Source: Phoebastria nigripes
Lineage: Eukaryota > Chordata > Aves > Procellariiformes > Diomedeidae
Length of the DNA stretch: 64,000 nt
Assembly: GCA_035582835.1 (NCBI GenBank)
Contig: JAYKAV010003110.1
Span: 2,764,471-2,828,470 of the forward strand
Direction: 5' to 3'
Part shown: positions 52,601 through 64,000 of the stretch, piece by piece
How the letters are laid out: every line of letters begins with the position of its first letter
Numbering within the stretch: position 1 is the stretch's first letter
Made by a program: the position numbers and the translations under genes
The notes under the pieces: model-generated
The model's input: the letters and a program-made list of their open reading frames with translations, nothing else
Database searches by the model: none
What the model was told of the DNA's origin: nothing

Positions 52601-55527
52601 TCATCAGAAAGGCAGAAGACATACCTGAAAGTGTTTCTATGCTTTGGTTTATCTGTCAGTGTTCCAGATTAACACAAACTGTGATGGTTTTTCTAGTGAG
52701 GGACTTATGCACTGGGAAGCAGATGACCAGTGACTCAACTGCCATAGATGCATTTGCTGGTTTTTTCACACAAACAGTCAAGTGGGTTATACACTGAGCA
52801 AAGTGCAGTACAAAGCCTGAAATACATTCCCCAGACCCCGAAATCAATTTAGTATTAGTATATGTTCATCAGCATATCAGTAGTACAAAGAAGAATTTAT
52901 TACGCTCTTAAAAAGCAGAGTGGAACCTTCCTTCCCTCTTAATCCTCACACAAAGTTGAGCAAAGTCGTTTTTCCTGGTGTGGATTATTTGAATACGTAT
53001 CTTCCTTTAATAGTATTTGTTAAAGCTTCAGGTTACCTGAGAAGCAGGTCCTACAAGGGAAAATACGGAAGGAGACAAACAGCTTCATTAGCTACCACAA
53101 TAGAGCAAGCAAATTAAATTGCTAATGTCTTAAGCTTTGGGTGAAGTTCAGAAGCGGAAGCATTCTTGGTACTCACTGCAGCCCAATAAAACAGGTAAGC
53201 AATCCAACAAGCCAGCTGCTACCAGAACCATTACCCACTTTTCCTCCACCGACTGGGAATTCCTGCCAGCTCCCCCAGTTCAGGCACATAAACTGACAGA
53301 AAACTAACCCTACCAAAACCAATTAGGTTTCTGTCACTTAAGCTCCTTGGATCAGTTCTCTAAAAGGTGAGCATCATTTCAAAGAGTTTGCTAACACAGT
53401 AAGAACAGGCATAGATAAATAGCACCGCTTCTCTTCTTCATAGGTCAATGAGGAACACTGCAACAGAAGAATATATCGTCAACTTAAATGCACTCAGAAT
53501 TTGTGCAGATTTTAACCCAGATAGTGACACAAAAGCCACTGAGATGAAAGCAACAAGTAAAATGAGAAAAGCATTCTTGTAGGTAGCCTTTGGCTAAAGA
53601 AAGAAACAGGGCTCACACAAGCAACTTCATCCCTACCAGTAACACAAATAATTGTAAAAGCAAATAACAAATGGAAAAAATATGAAATACCAGACTGACA
53701 AGCATCCTTTCTGGTGTTTCAGTTTTGCAAAGTGTTGGTATACAATAAGATAGCACACAGGACTAACCCAACCAAGGAACAGTTTGGACAGGAAACTTCC
53801 AGGAAACAAGGAAGTTCAAACAGAAAGTTCATGCTTAGTAAATAGGGAACTTTCTTCAAGAGACAGCCCATAAAGCTTGGGAGTTTATTGCTTTAGGCAT
53901 CAGAATGAACAGGAGGAACTGAGTGGATATATTTACTGGCTACAGCATGTGGGGAAAAAAGCTCAGGGCCTTCATTTATTTACCTAGTTTGTAGATATGA
54001 AAAAAGGAATATTTAATATACATACAAAAGGGAAGATGTTGGAGGAGTTCACTGATGGCAAATATTTTCCCCATCAGCCGGTTTGATACCAGCAGGGTTC
54101 TGGCAAGAACACACAGGAAAACAAAGCATACAATTGTATACAATCAGTGCATCTTGCCATTTAGGTCCTGCTTGGCACAGAACATGTTTTAGAAAAATAC
54201 CTTAATCACCTGATGTTCTACATACAAAGCATGACCATCAGAGTTTTAGAAAAACCTAGAGTTGCTGAGCAGAAGCAAAGCAAAACTGGAGTTTCCATGA
54301 ATGGAAACAGACCTGGAAGAGATGTTAGCACCATCAGACCACTGCCAACCTACATCCTTCAACAAATGAGGGAGAAACACAAATATGTGCTGGGCACTGA
54401 ACAATGGAAGGAAACTTGTGCTTAATCCAGCCCCAGAAGATGGAATTCAGCCTCCAACTCAAAGCCAACCAAAGATGACCAATACATATGGGATGCAAAT
54501 CTCAATAGAAAATATGAGAAATTGAACAAGTCCCAGCTATGACTGAAAGAATAACTGAGATGTCCATAGAAGCTTTTAACGCAAATACTGACAGTCCTCT
54601 TATATCACAGTTTCAAAGTCTAAACTAGGAAGTCAAGACGAAACAGCAATGCGTTAGATAAATAAACAGGCTCAAACAGAAGACTGCTTAGGTTTTAGCT
54701 CATTTATTACAATAAACTCAGGAGAGGCTTTTTTTAATGTCTGTGGAGTCCGTAAAAACCCTGTTCCTCACTCAGCGAGACTACCATTTGCAGACTGATT
54801 ACAAATAAGAAACTATTTCCAGATATGCACCCCAGATCCTTTGGTAAAAGGCCAATGAAGCCAGGTCCAAAATACAACAGTGTCAATGTGACTTTACATA
54901 ACTTGGGGTAAGGGAAGTCAAATACCAAGAAGAATTTTGTTTGAGAAAAAAGTTCTAGAACAGAATAGGAAATAACATACATTAAGATCACTGCAGCCAT
55001 GAAAGGATTCATGGAAAAGGATGCCAGTGGTACATCAGAATAAACCTTTGCAGGGAAGGAGGAGAGCTAAATTTGTTAGAAGGAAAACAGTTTTATACAA
55101 GACTCCAGGGTTATCAGTTTTCTAAAAGAGATTTATGGTACTCTTCTGTGCACTATACAGCTATTCTCACTAAACACAATACCTCTGATCCAGGAATACC
55201 TGACAACAGGTTGCACATTTCAGAAGTACAAATTCAAAGCTGGCTAGGTTTTTCTGCTACGAGCTCTACAGCCCGTTACAGAAATCTTTTTTTCCACCAC
55301 AGACCAAGAATGTAAACTATAACAGATATATAATAAATTAGCTATCACAAAAGCCATTTCCTACAGGATTTTTTTTAAATTATAGCAAGTTTTCCAACAT
55401 TTTAGCCTAATGTCCAAATGCAGGTGGGGATATCAATTCAAGTCTTGTGCAGGATTTCATAGAGACATAACTTCATAATTTCTCTCAGATTTACAAGTAA
55501 CTTTTTAAAAAACAGCATTTCTAATAG

Positions 55528-55690
55528 AGTTAGAATCATTAACTTAGGCAAGATGGGCTCTTTGGTGGTCGTCTGGTCCAACCCCTTCTCAAAGATGGAC
55601 CACATTCAGACTAGTCAAGGCTCTGTCCAGTCCATTAATTACTCTTTCTGTATTTTATAACATTCTGGAGAAGACTGAACCTTTCAACTT
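55528..55690 (-). mobile_element. CR1 LINE fragment, minus strand
   Basis: Read on the plus strand the segment begins TAGAATCATTAACTTAGG and continues with GTCTGGTCCAACCCC, then CTCAAAG and CTGTCCAGTC. This is the motif order of the inverted 3' region of avian CR1 elements (AGAATCAT..., CTGGTCCAACCCC). The copy is diverged and truncated, and its far end near 55690 is uncertain. It lies just left of the LTR. Since the LTR target-site duplication is intact beside it, the two insertions are probably independent. Confidence 0.6.
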
Positions 55691-55698
55691 ACATATGA

Positions 55699-55703
55699 AT
55701 TAT
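55699..55703. repeat. Target-site duplication, left copy (ATTAT)
   Basis: ATTAT directly before the LTR's TG is repeated directly after its CA at 56303-56307. Confidence 0.85.
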
Positions 55704-56302
55704 TGTGCTGGTTTTGGCTGAAGTAGAGTTAATTTTCTTCACAGTAGCTAGTATGGGGCTGTGTGTTGGATTTGTGCCGAAAACAGTGCTGATAATACAG
55801 GAATGTTTTCGTTATTGCTGAGCAGTGCTTACACAGAGTCAAGGCCTTTCCTGCTTCTCACACCACCCCACCAGCGAGTAGGCTGGGGGTGCACAAGAAG
55901 TTGGGAGGGGACACAGCTGGGACAGCTGACCCCAACTGGCCAAAGGGATATGCCACACCATATGGCGACATGCTCAGCATATAAAGCTGGGGGAAGAAGG
56001 AGGAAGGGGGGGAAGTTCGGAGTGATGGGGTTTGTCTTCCCAAGTAACCGTTACGCCTGATGGAGCCCTGCTTTCCTGGAGATGGCTGAACACCTGCCTG
56101 CTGATGGGAAGTAGTGAAGGAATTCCTTGNTTTGCTTTGCTTGCACACACGGCTTTTGCTTTACCTATTAAGCTGTCTTTATCTCAACTCGTGAGTTTTC
56201 TTATTTTTACTCTTCTGATTCTCTCCCCCATCCCACCGGGGGGGAGTGAGTGAGCGAGCAGCTGTGTGGGGCTTAGCTGCCAGCTGGGGTTAAACCACAA
56301 CA
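55704..56302 (+). mobile_element. Solo LTR of an avian endogenous retrovirus, 599 bp
   Basis: The element starts TGTGCTGGTTTTGGCTG and ends GGTTAAACCACAACA, giving the TG...CA ends and short terminal inverted repeat of a retroviral LTR. It is flanked by a perfect 5-bp duplication. A TATA box (TATAAA, 55980-55985) lies in the expected middle position. A purine-rich patch follows (about 55987-56013). ATTAAG at 56167-56172 sits where the polyadenylation signal would be and appears one base off ATTAAA. No primer-binding site, gag, pol or env sequence adjoins it, so the internal region was probably lost by LTR-LTR recombination. A 5-bp duplication suits class I or ERVL-type elements better than 6-bp ERVK-type. 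The sequence closely resembles an LTR family I recall from many Neoaves genomes. Short open frames inside it are not genes. One N lies at 56130. Confidence 0.9.
55980..55985 (+). promoter_or_regulatory. LTR TATA box
   Basis: TATAAA within CAGCATATAAAGCTGG, centrally placed in the solo LTR. Transcription would be expected to start roughly 25-30 bases downstream. Confidence 0.6.
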
Positions 56303-56307
56303 ATTAT
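56303..56307. repeat. Target-site duplication, right copy (ATTAT)
   Basis: Identical to 55699-55703. It marks the right edge of the LTR insertion. Confidence 0.85.
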
Positions 56308-59300
56308 ATATTGTTCATCCTTAATTGCTGTGATTAGCCTCCATTCTGCAATAGTTACCACAAAAGTTTAGATTTTTGGAATTTAATATTTATCAAGGTT
56401 ATTTAAAAATACTCAATTAGCAAAGTAAAATTTTGAACTACCTTGGTACAAAGTGAATATTCTTCCAGTTTAAAACTCTTTTTTTCCTATAAGCAGCATG
56501 TGACAACGATCTTTTAAAGTTTTTGCTTAAAATTAAGACAAAATAATCTCCTCCAGTATCATTATAGCTTTTTTCTTCAGTATGGTTTTTAATCAATTGA
56601 TGTATTTTAGTCAAGTAAAGCTTCCGAAGTTGCTGAGATAGGAACCCTTTACCAGTCTATCCTACCAGATAGGAGCTTACTTTACTAGTTCCCATTCCAT
56701 TCCTGTGGACTTCAGGGAGTTGTAATTAAAAATAAGGCCTGTTTTATTCAAATACTTGATATATGCTTTTAGGCACACAGTTTTAGACATTCAAAATAGA
56801 AAAAATAATTTTAAAGTTATTTGCCTACATACTTTAGGGACATCAGCCTAGGCACTGCAATGCTTAGAAAATTGCTGCCTGACTTCAGCTGGACACTTCG
56901 GAGCACCCAAGCCTGCTGCCAGTGAAATAATTCACTAACAGGTCAGTTCCTGTATACATACAGGGAGCGTCCTCCTAGAGCTAGTAGTGAGTATGTTGAC
57001 ATGCTGGACACCACAGGATACCTGATGCAGATGTAGTACAGTTCAGAAGAGATTCAGGGAAAGAGTAACTTCCATTGATTTCAGTGAAACTGAGATACAG
57101 ATTAGTCTCATGGTTCAGGCACTTCCAATTCCCCTAGAACTGAGGAATGACGGTTCACCTGAAAGTACACATGAAAAGTTAATGTGTTAGGGCCCAGAAA
57201 CCAAACCAGTTATGCCTAAGGTTGCCCTCAGCTAAAAAAATTAAATCCATTATTTCACTTTTGAGACGACTTGACTGACCACCAGAGCCACTGCATATAC
57301 AGTTACTCTCTTCCATGTTTGATCTGTACCACTACACAAAAAATGATTGCAAGATTTAAAGACCTAGAAAGAGAGCAAGAATGAACCCAGTTTTGCAGCG
57401 TGGTGAAAAAACACTCTTGGAAAGAGGATTTTCTTGGTTTCATGAGCTAAGCCAAGGAGGGTCCCAATTCTTTCACTGGTCTCATGAATCTCCTGGGTCT
57501 GTTCTGAATTGTTCAATAAGCCAGAGGCACCCAATTTTTGCTTATGCAGAGTGCAGGCAGTCTAAATGTCGCCCATAGTCAAAACTATTTATACTACAAA
57601 CTTGAATACTGAAAGGTTTACAAAACAATTAGCAGACATATAAAATATGTTCAAGTTTTACAAACAGTTCAACCATCATACAAAATGTAATACAGTGATT
57701 TATTCCTCTGTCTGAATTTAATTTCCTAACCATAGAGTTTGTAGTCAAAATAAAGACAAAGCAAGCTATCCCTAATTCCAGTTGCATTAGATAAGGTTCC
57801 AGCCCTATTGACGTCCCACTGAGAAGAGGATTTATAAAACACTGACTCTCAAAGTTTTTCAATTCTTCACAGGTTTTGCAATTAACATTATAGGTGCAAT
57901 TATAAAGATTAATTAAAATGTAGGAAACAAAGATTAAGACTGAACAGAAAAAGACCAGTTTAAGACTGAGCTGGTAACAATCGTGATACCACCTCTACTT
58001 GACTGCAGTGGTTTTCCCTGAAGGATGCTACCCCCATTCTGCACACAGAATGCATACAGCTCAGTGAGTAACAGAGTAGCATTTAGTCTTTAGGGTCCCC
58101 TCTACTTCTTAAAAATAGTTGGAAGATGCACAGATAAGCAAACAAAGGACTATAGGCAAGGAGGGGAGAAAAAAAAAAAAAAAAGAAATCACAATTAAGG
58201 CAGTTAAAACCACCTCTTTCTCCTCCCTCCAAGGATTATGTCCCTGCTTCTCTACAAGTTGCATAAAACATTCATAGCATCTCAGTAAACATGTCTACTT
58301 TACTTGCAGGTGTCTCTCTTGAGGCACCAGAGAGGACTAATCACAGTTGCAAATCTCAGCGAACCAACTGAAGTCTTCAGTGAAAATACTCAAGTAGCAT
58401 GAGATTCATGCATAATCAAGAAAAAAAAAAGTCAAATGTTGTATATGTAAGTGATAACATTTTACATGAGAAGATAATGAGTAGTTAAACAGAAAGCCAT
58501 TTTCTTTCCATTCACTGAAGAAAGTATACATTGATATGGAGAAAAAGAAAAAGGCTATCATATAATGAAAGGTAAGATCATACTACACAAGCCTAAGAGT
58601 TGTTGCCCAAGTTAACTTCAGCCCAATTCCAAGCATTCACTCTAGGGCTACAAGACTAAGCAAATGACTAGTCCAATTAGAAGTGTTGTGTCAACTCACA
58701 AATATTCTTGCAACAATTTTAAAGAACATGTCTGCTTGTCTGTCATGTAGAAAATCTTTGTGTGTAGACAATATCTAACCACAACACTGTAAAACTGCTT
58801 TATCAGCAAAATTTTTAGAAGTTCATTCTACAGTGCCCCTTATCTTCACACCAACAATTTTGACAAGTGACATTTTTAGTAGATGTTTAAGGGCTATCTG
58901 CTCCAATTTTGTGATCACTTTTTGCTTCTCAGAAGTCTTCAGAAGATACTTGTGTTTGTATAAACTTCAGGTTTTATGTCAACTTATTTTTCCCTATTAA
59001 TTCTCAAAAACTACTTTTGCTTAGAGTTTGTACCATCCTTCTGTTTATTACTTAGCTGCCAGAAATATTTGAATTTCAGGTAAGTACAATGTTACAGAAG
59101 AAGTTATATCAAATGTTAGAAGTTCAATACAGGGTAGATTATACATTTTACAGATTTTCTAGATCTATAAACATAGATTGAATGCCTTTGCATACAAATA
59201 TAGAAAAGGAGTCCCATTTATATACCACTTCAACAAGGGGTGACATTTTCTTTTAGTTCTTATGTGAATTACCAGATGTCATCCTATTTTTATGCAAAAC

Positions 59301-62300
59301 AGTGTTAATTTTCATTAATTTTTAGAAGAATCTTTTCCATTTATTTTCCAGAGTTATAAGCTAAACTCCAAATCTTGATTCAGGAAGAAAAACTTAAACA
59401 AAATAATTTCTGCTTACAGTAAATAGCATCGCATAGGTACCACACATTCATTCACTAGGTTTTGATTAGATCCATGCTGTGCAAAACAGTTATTGCCCAT
59501 GCCTAATATACATTTGTCTACCAACATTCACCTAATAGCAACAAGCCCTAGAAGAACAAGACAGAATGAAAGGTCCTTTTTGAGGAACAGGATGAGATGT
59601 CCTCCTTTCACTTCCTTCGTGAAGTAAACATATGACTTTTATGCCAGTGTTGACCCGATATCCACTCTTGCATGAAAGAGGTGGCTCCAAATACAGCAAA
59701 GCAATTTAAGTTTTTCCAGGAGAGAGCTACTCCAGTTCTAACCCAGCAGACCTCAATGAGATTACTGAAAAATGCTGCATCTGCTGCCTAAACTTAACAA
59801 GGTCCACTCAGCACAAAACACATTTCCAGCTCTGGTGGCTACATCAACCTTCCTAATCACAAATGACAGAAAACAATAAAAAACACTGTCCCACAGAGGT
59901 GTTCACATGAGATCTGGGCAAAGGGTATTTTGCAGTCCAAGTGCCAAGCACCCAATTAATGTTTTAGTGCAACCTTTACATCAGCCTACAAAAAGTATTC
60001 TGCCAGTAAAGTAGTAATTGGGAAAAAAGATATTTAACAGTGACAAGAATAGCTAGATGTCTATTAGTAGAATACTTCAGTTACAATTAGAAATGGCAGA
60101 ATTCCAGCAACTCAGTAACTTATTTATCTAAACACATTAAAAGCCAGTGTTGCCTATATAAACTTCAAAAGACTGAACAGACTTTTTTATCTATCAATCA
60201 ATACATTAACAGGTCAAGTTTGATAATTATGTCTTGATGAAATATTGAAGACTTATTCCAAAGTGTTGTTCACTGTCATATATGAAACCATCATAGCCAT
60301 CCACACTGACATTAACTCAGCTTGAAAGAAAGTATTACTTGTTCAAAAACAGNAAGTAGTAAAAATACTAGCTACTGTTATGTCCTATTACAGAGTCTTC
60401 AACTGATACTACATTTTAAGTTCTACCACAGTCTTTAACAAGTTTTGGGGGAAGGTATAAATGACATGGTAAATTTACTTTTGAATTCAAGGAACTTTTA
60501 AAAGAAGTCTGTTTCTTATTTAGCTCTCCAACAAGAAACAATATTTTCATTCGTAAACATACTGTTTCATAATCAGACATTTTGAGCTTTTGAGGGTCCC
60601 CTGAAATAAAATCTACTGAACTCTAATAACTTATTTTAAAAATAAAGCAGTACCTTTTCAACATAAATCTTTCAATACTTTCTGCACCCCTCCACAATCT
60701 AACATATAAGGAAAGATTTTAAGGAAAATTTAATCTAGTGTCCAAATATAACTTTACTTTAAGCATGAGGTCATCTAAACATCTGTCTCCAATATATCCC
60801 TAAGGATTTAAATCAAAAGTCTGCTAAACATGTACAATCATTTTGAAAATAAATAACAGAACAAATTTAGTCTTGATTATGATTATCATGCTTTTTAAAA
60901 TGAAACATTTATTCTAATAAGAAAAGTCTGAACTAATTTAAACTTTATGGACATTAACTTAGAAGAGTTTCATACTCTAAATAAGACATTTCTTTTCATT
61001 TAGTCTAGTCTCTAACAATATTCATTGTTTTATATTTGCAGAAAGCCCATATGCTTTTTTTTTCTTTTAGAAATGTCTAATCAATAAAGCTATATTTCTT
61101 ATGTTAAGAAGTATAATTTGCAGAAAGGAGAAAAGTTTGCTGACAAATCAGCAGAAGAGATTGATTTGTTTCCTTTTTGTCATTTAAGATAGCCATCATC
61201 ATACTTGACACTAAGGAAGAATATGCCAGACAAAGCATATTGCATCTTGATACTTATTTTCTTTACTGCTTAGAAAAAACACAGTAGAGGCTGTTTTAAG
61301 CAAGGACTGTCTCATTACCCAGTCAGCATTACAGTTTCGCTATGTAAAATTTTTACTAACAGGTATAATCAACAAGTGGCAGCCATGACTCCCCTGCTTA
61401 ATTCAACAGCCCCAATCCCATTCAGAATCCTAATCTCACTTAGGAGAAGAGAATGAAGCTCTCATCCATACAACACAATACTTTCTTAAAAGTCCCATTG
61501 CTTTGACTCTGTAACCACAGACTTGGAAATGAGTGAAGAGCAGGACTATGAGGACTCTCAAAGCTCTCAGGTTCTTCCAGAAGTCTTTTCTTCTCAGAAT
61601 ACTACCAATTCCTTTACATAAACACTCTTTTTGATGAGGAACTGTTCCAAAGGTGAACTAGTACAGCAATCTAGAGATAACCGAGGCTACCAAGGATATG
61701 ATCACAGAAGCACCTAAAAAGGATGCTGGACACAATGTTTAGAATGTGCAGCATGAACAAGGCAAACACTCTTGTTCACACTATTATGCAATTCTGACTA
61801 GACTAGGGTGCATATACCCTTACAAGATTGTGCTGCCACTTGCCAGCATCTATAATAAGGCAGTGTTTTAGAAAAAAATTCTTCTAACAACTTATAAGCA
61901 GCCTGATGCTTTGTTTTCTACATGTGTTTGTTTTGTTGCCATGAGGTTATGTGAAGCCCATGTGTATACACCATCACACGCAAGGTGGCATTGCAAACCT
62001 GCCTGTAGAGAAGAGATATATATAACCAACCTGAAAAAGGCTAGTGTATTATCACCAACCTCAAGCATTCACAACCTCATGGCTCATATCCCCCCCCAAA
62101 AAAAAAATTAAAAATCTAAATAATAATAATCTAAAAATCATGAGAACCATCTTTAAAGTTTGTTTAGGTTTTAGGTTCTTAAAGCCTCTACAATTCATCA
62201 TTACAAGCTTTAATACCACAACACTAAGGATAAGATTTTTTTTTTTTTAAATTAAATTTTAATCAGACTTTCAAGTTTTGAAACTAAATCATGTAGCTCC

Positions 62301-62395
62301 ACAAGCTGCAAGAGACATCAAATATCACAAAACCCATAACAAAGAGTTAAATTTGGTTTCTGTGTCTATGATTATGGCAGTTAGAACCATCATTT

Positions 62396-62437
62396 GGTTT
62401 TTTTTGGTTTGGTTTTTTGTTGTTGTTGTTTTTTGTT
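62396..62437. repeat. T/G-rich low-complexity tract with (GTT)n
   Basis: TTTGG units run into four GTT units and a T run. It has the same composition as the minus strand of the A/C-rich tracts elsewhere in the window. Confidence 0.85.
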
Positions 62438-63130
62438 ACCATGCCCTTCATGTTTTACCAAGTTCAGCATGCTATCTGGAGTCAGCTGAAAAAACAAAGT
62501 TGAGCAATATTTACTATACATTCAAAATACATACTAATTTTGAAAATCAAGCCTCTAAATATTCTATTACCAGCACGTATTTCTTATAAGTAAAACTTAA
62601 CTCTGTTGCAAAAACACTCAGAATTAGCTCTAAGAGGAAGTGAAATAAATACCATAAACAATTTTGTCAAACTGAAAGTACTATTAAGACTCTCCTTTTG
62701 CTTTTGGGAGCGTTGCTGTTTGGGGACACCAGCCACACATCAGCACACTTCAGTATAATAAAAACAGCAAAAAGCCTAGGAAACTAGCATAACACCCTGA
62801 ACTGGGAAATGATCCATTGACTAAAGGCTGAAAGATGACCCATAAACTATGTTTCCTGCCAAATATTGGCAGATTGAAAAGGATCCAGAGGAAAAACAAA
62901 AGCAGCTGTTAACAGTGTAGTTCAATGACTGAAAAGCAGATCTAAAGGCCAATTACTCCTGTCTTTCCTTCCCGGCTGTATGGGTGGGACTTCTCAACAA
63001 CATTCAGACTTTCTCAGATATAACCATATTTTCTCATCAGAAAATCATGACTATAGATGATTGAAGCCTTAAATGATTCAGATGTTGGTAAAATTATATC
63101 TAATTGTAATGGGCCCCCAGGACAAGACAT

Positions 63131-63165
63131 GCTGCAGGAAAAATGGCAGGTACTTATCCTGCAGC
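63131..63165. other. Perfect 9-bp stem-loop
   Basis: GCTGCAGGA (63131-63139) pairs exactly with TCCTGCAGC (63157-63165) around a 17-nt loop. The stem is GC-rich for this window. Confidence 0.6.
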
Positions 63166-64000
63166 TATTCAACTTTCAACACAACTAAAGCAGTTGACAC
63201 ATAGTACAGACACTACTATTTTATAATGACTGATATTTAACACTTTATTGCACAAATGATAATTAGGCATCAGAGAATGCGAGCTTCTGATTATAAAAAA
63301 CAGTATTGATTTATTTTATCCATCAGCAGGACCAGTGATGTTTTCCACAGGCAGCAAATGCCAATTCATCTCCTCAGAGGGGAAAAAAGTTAATTACATA
63401 TTTTCAACTCCAGTTGAAGCAGAAAAGATTTAAGGCCTTTATGATCAAGATGCAGATACTTGAAAATACTTAGAGGCATCCCTATAATGGAACTATTGTC
63501 AGTTCTCTCCATTCATTGCAATATTGATTTTCAAGACTTCCAGGTTCTAGGAGTCGCATCGCTATCTGAAAAGGTAGGTTTTTTCCTGCTTGTCTTTATA
63601 CTTAGGCCAGTCTGAGGAGTTTAGGTTAACATACCCATTTTTCAGAGACAATTTCAACAGAGTCAATCTTGTAACAGGTAAGTTCTTCCAGTTGCAGTGG
63701 TATGATTCTGAGTGTCTCACACCCTGCTAGCTTGAAATAGAAAAGTAATAAGCATCAGAAAGAATGTTTACAAGTATAAGAAGGACATCTAAGGTAATGT
63801 CACAGAAATTGAGCTACAGTTAAGGGAAAACTTGTAATATCACCACTTAACAGGCAAAAATCCCAGATATTCTGCACAGAAATAACCAGAATCAGTTTTC
63901 ATTTTCCTTTCTAGAACACTGCCACAGGAACACATATATTGGCTATCAAAAGGCATGCTTTGTTTCTATACATTAGAATTTTATTCTTATTACATAATTA

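Larger units (their letters stand above)
45214..55527. other. Non-coding sequence, no gene seen
   Basis: No supported gene. Contents are the SINE head and paired hairpins (listed separately), A14 at 46422-46435, A16 at 50375-50390 followed by an ACAAC-rich stretch, and one N at 46397. The 98-codon minus-strand frame at 52075-52371 has a charged C-terminal part but no recognisable domain and no supported splice signals. Confidence 0.55.
56308..64000. other. Non-coding sequence, no gene seen
   Basis: No supported gene. Contents are A-rich runs near 58170 and 62098, T-rich runs near 61055 and 62237, a GTT/TTTGG repeat, one hairpin and one N at 60353. A short ATG-initiated frame ending at a GT donor-like site (63487-63573) is discussed as a finding. 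Confidence 0.55.

Noticed and set aside
55761..56253. Open frames of 73-99 codons inside the solo LTR
   Set aside because: They lie within non-coding LTR sequence and match no retroviral protein. The LTR structure explains the region.
934..60353. Sixteen isolated single N bases
   Set aside because: They are spread irregularly with continuous flanks and are best explained as ambiguous consensus calls, not biological signal.

Overview
This window looks like non-coding nuclear DNA from a bird. It is AT-rich, poor in CpG, and broken up by poly-A/T runs and small microsatellites. No open reading frame exceeds about 121 codons, and none has a recognisable domain, a family signature or a convincing exon structure. 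The avian assignment rests on three points. First, a 599-bp solo LTR at 55704-56302 is of a type I recognise from bird genomes. Second, the only LINE-like remnants resemble the 3' end of CR1. Third, I see no mammalian Alu, B1 or L1 sequence. I could not identify the locus or any host gene, so it may be a gene desert or part of a very long intron.

Layout. 1-16.5 kb: unique AT-rich sequence with poly-A runs, a composite GA/GT/TA microsatellite (8413-8459) and a short tandem duplication (12647-12680). 16.5-25.9 kb: a 161-bp tract made only of A and C (16552-16712), a fold-back hairpin of pre-miRNA size (17616-17699), A28 and T28 runs, a TA-rich inverted repeat (23048-23127), a three-copy 17/18-bp tandem repeat (24354-24406) and an A/C-rich tract ending in C12. 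25.9-45 kb: mostly featureless, with two two-copy tandem repeats, a palindromic RFX/X-box-like site (34389-34402), a long A-rich run (35397-35444) and a paired-type homeodomain motif (38309-38319). 45-55.5 kb: a probable CR1 tail (45132-45213), a tRNA-like SINE head (48003-48075) and two adjacent perfect hairpins in a local CpG cluster (49624-49679). 55.5-56.3 kb: a minus-strand CR1 fragment next to the solo LTR, whose 5-bp target-site duplication is intact. 56.3-64 kb: featureless except for poly-A/GTT low-complexity sequence and one 9-bp hairpin.

There is no operon, gene cluster or coherent new system here that I can support. The points most worth a second look are the tRNA-like SINE head, the 17.6-kb hairpin, the 49.6-kb paired hairpins, the RFX-like palindrome and the well-preserved solo LTR. 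Sixteen isolated single N bases are scattered through the window and look like ambiguous consensus calls rather than assembly gaps.
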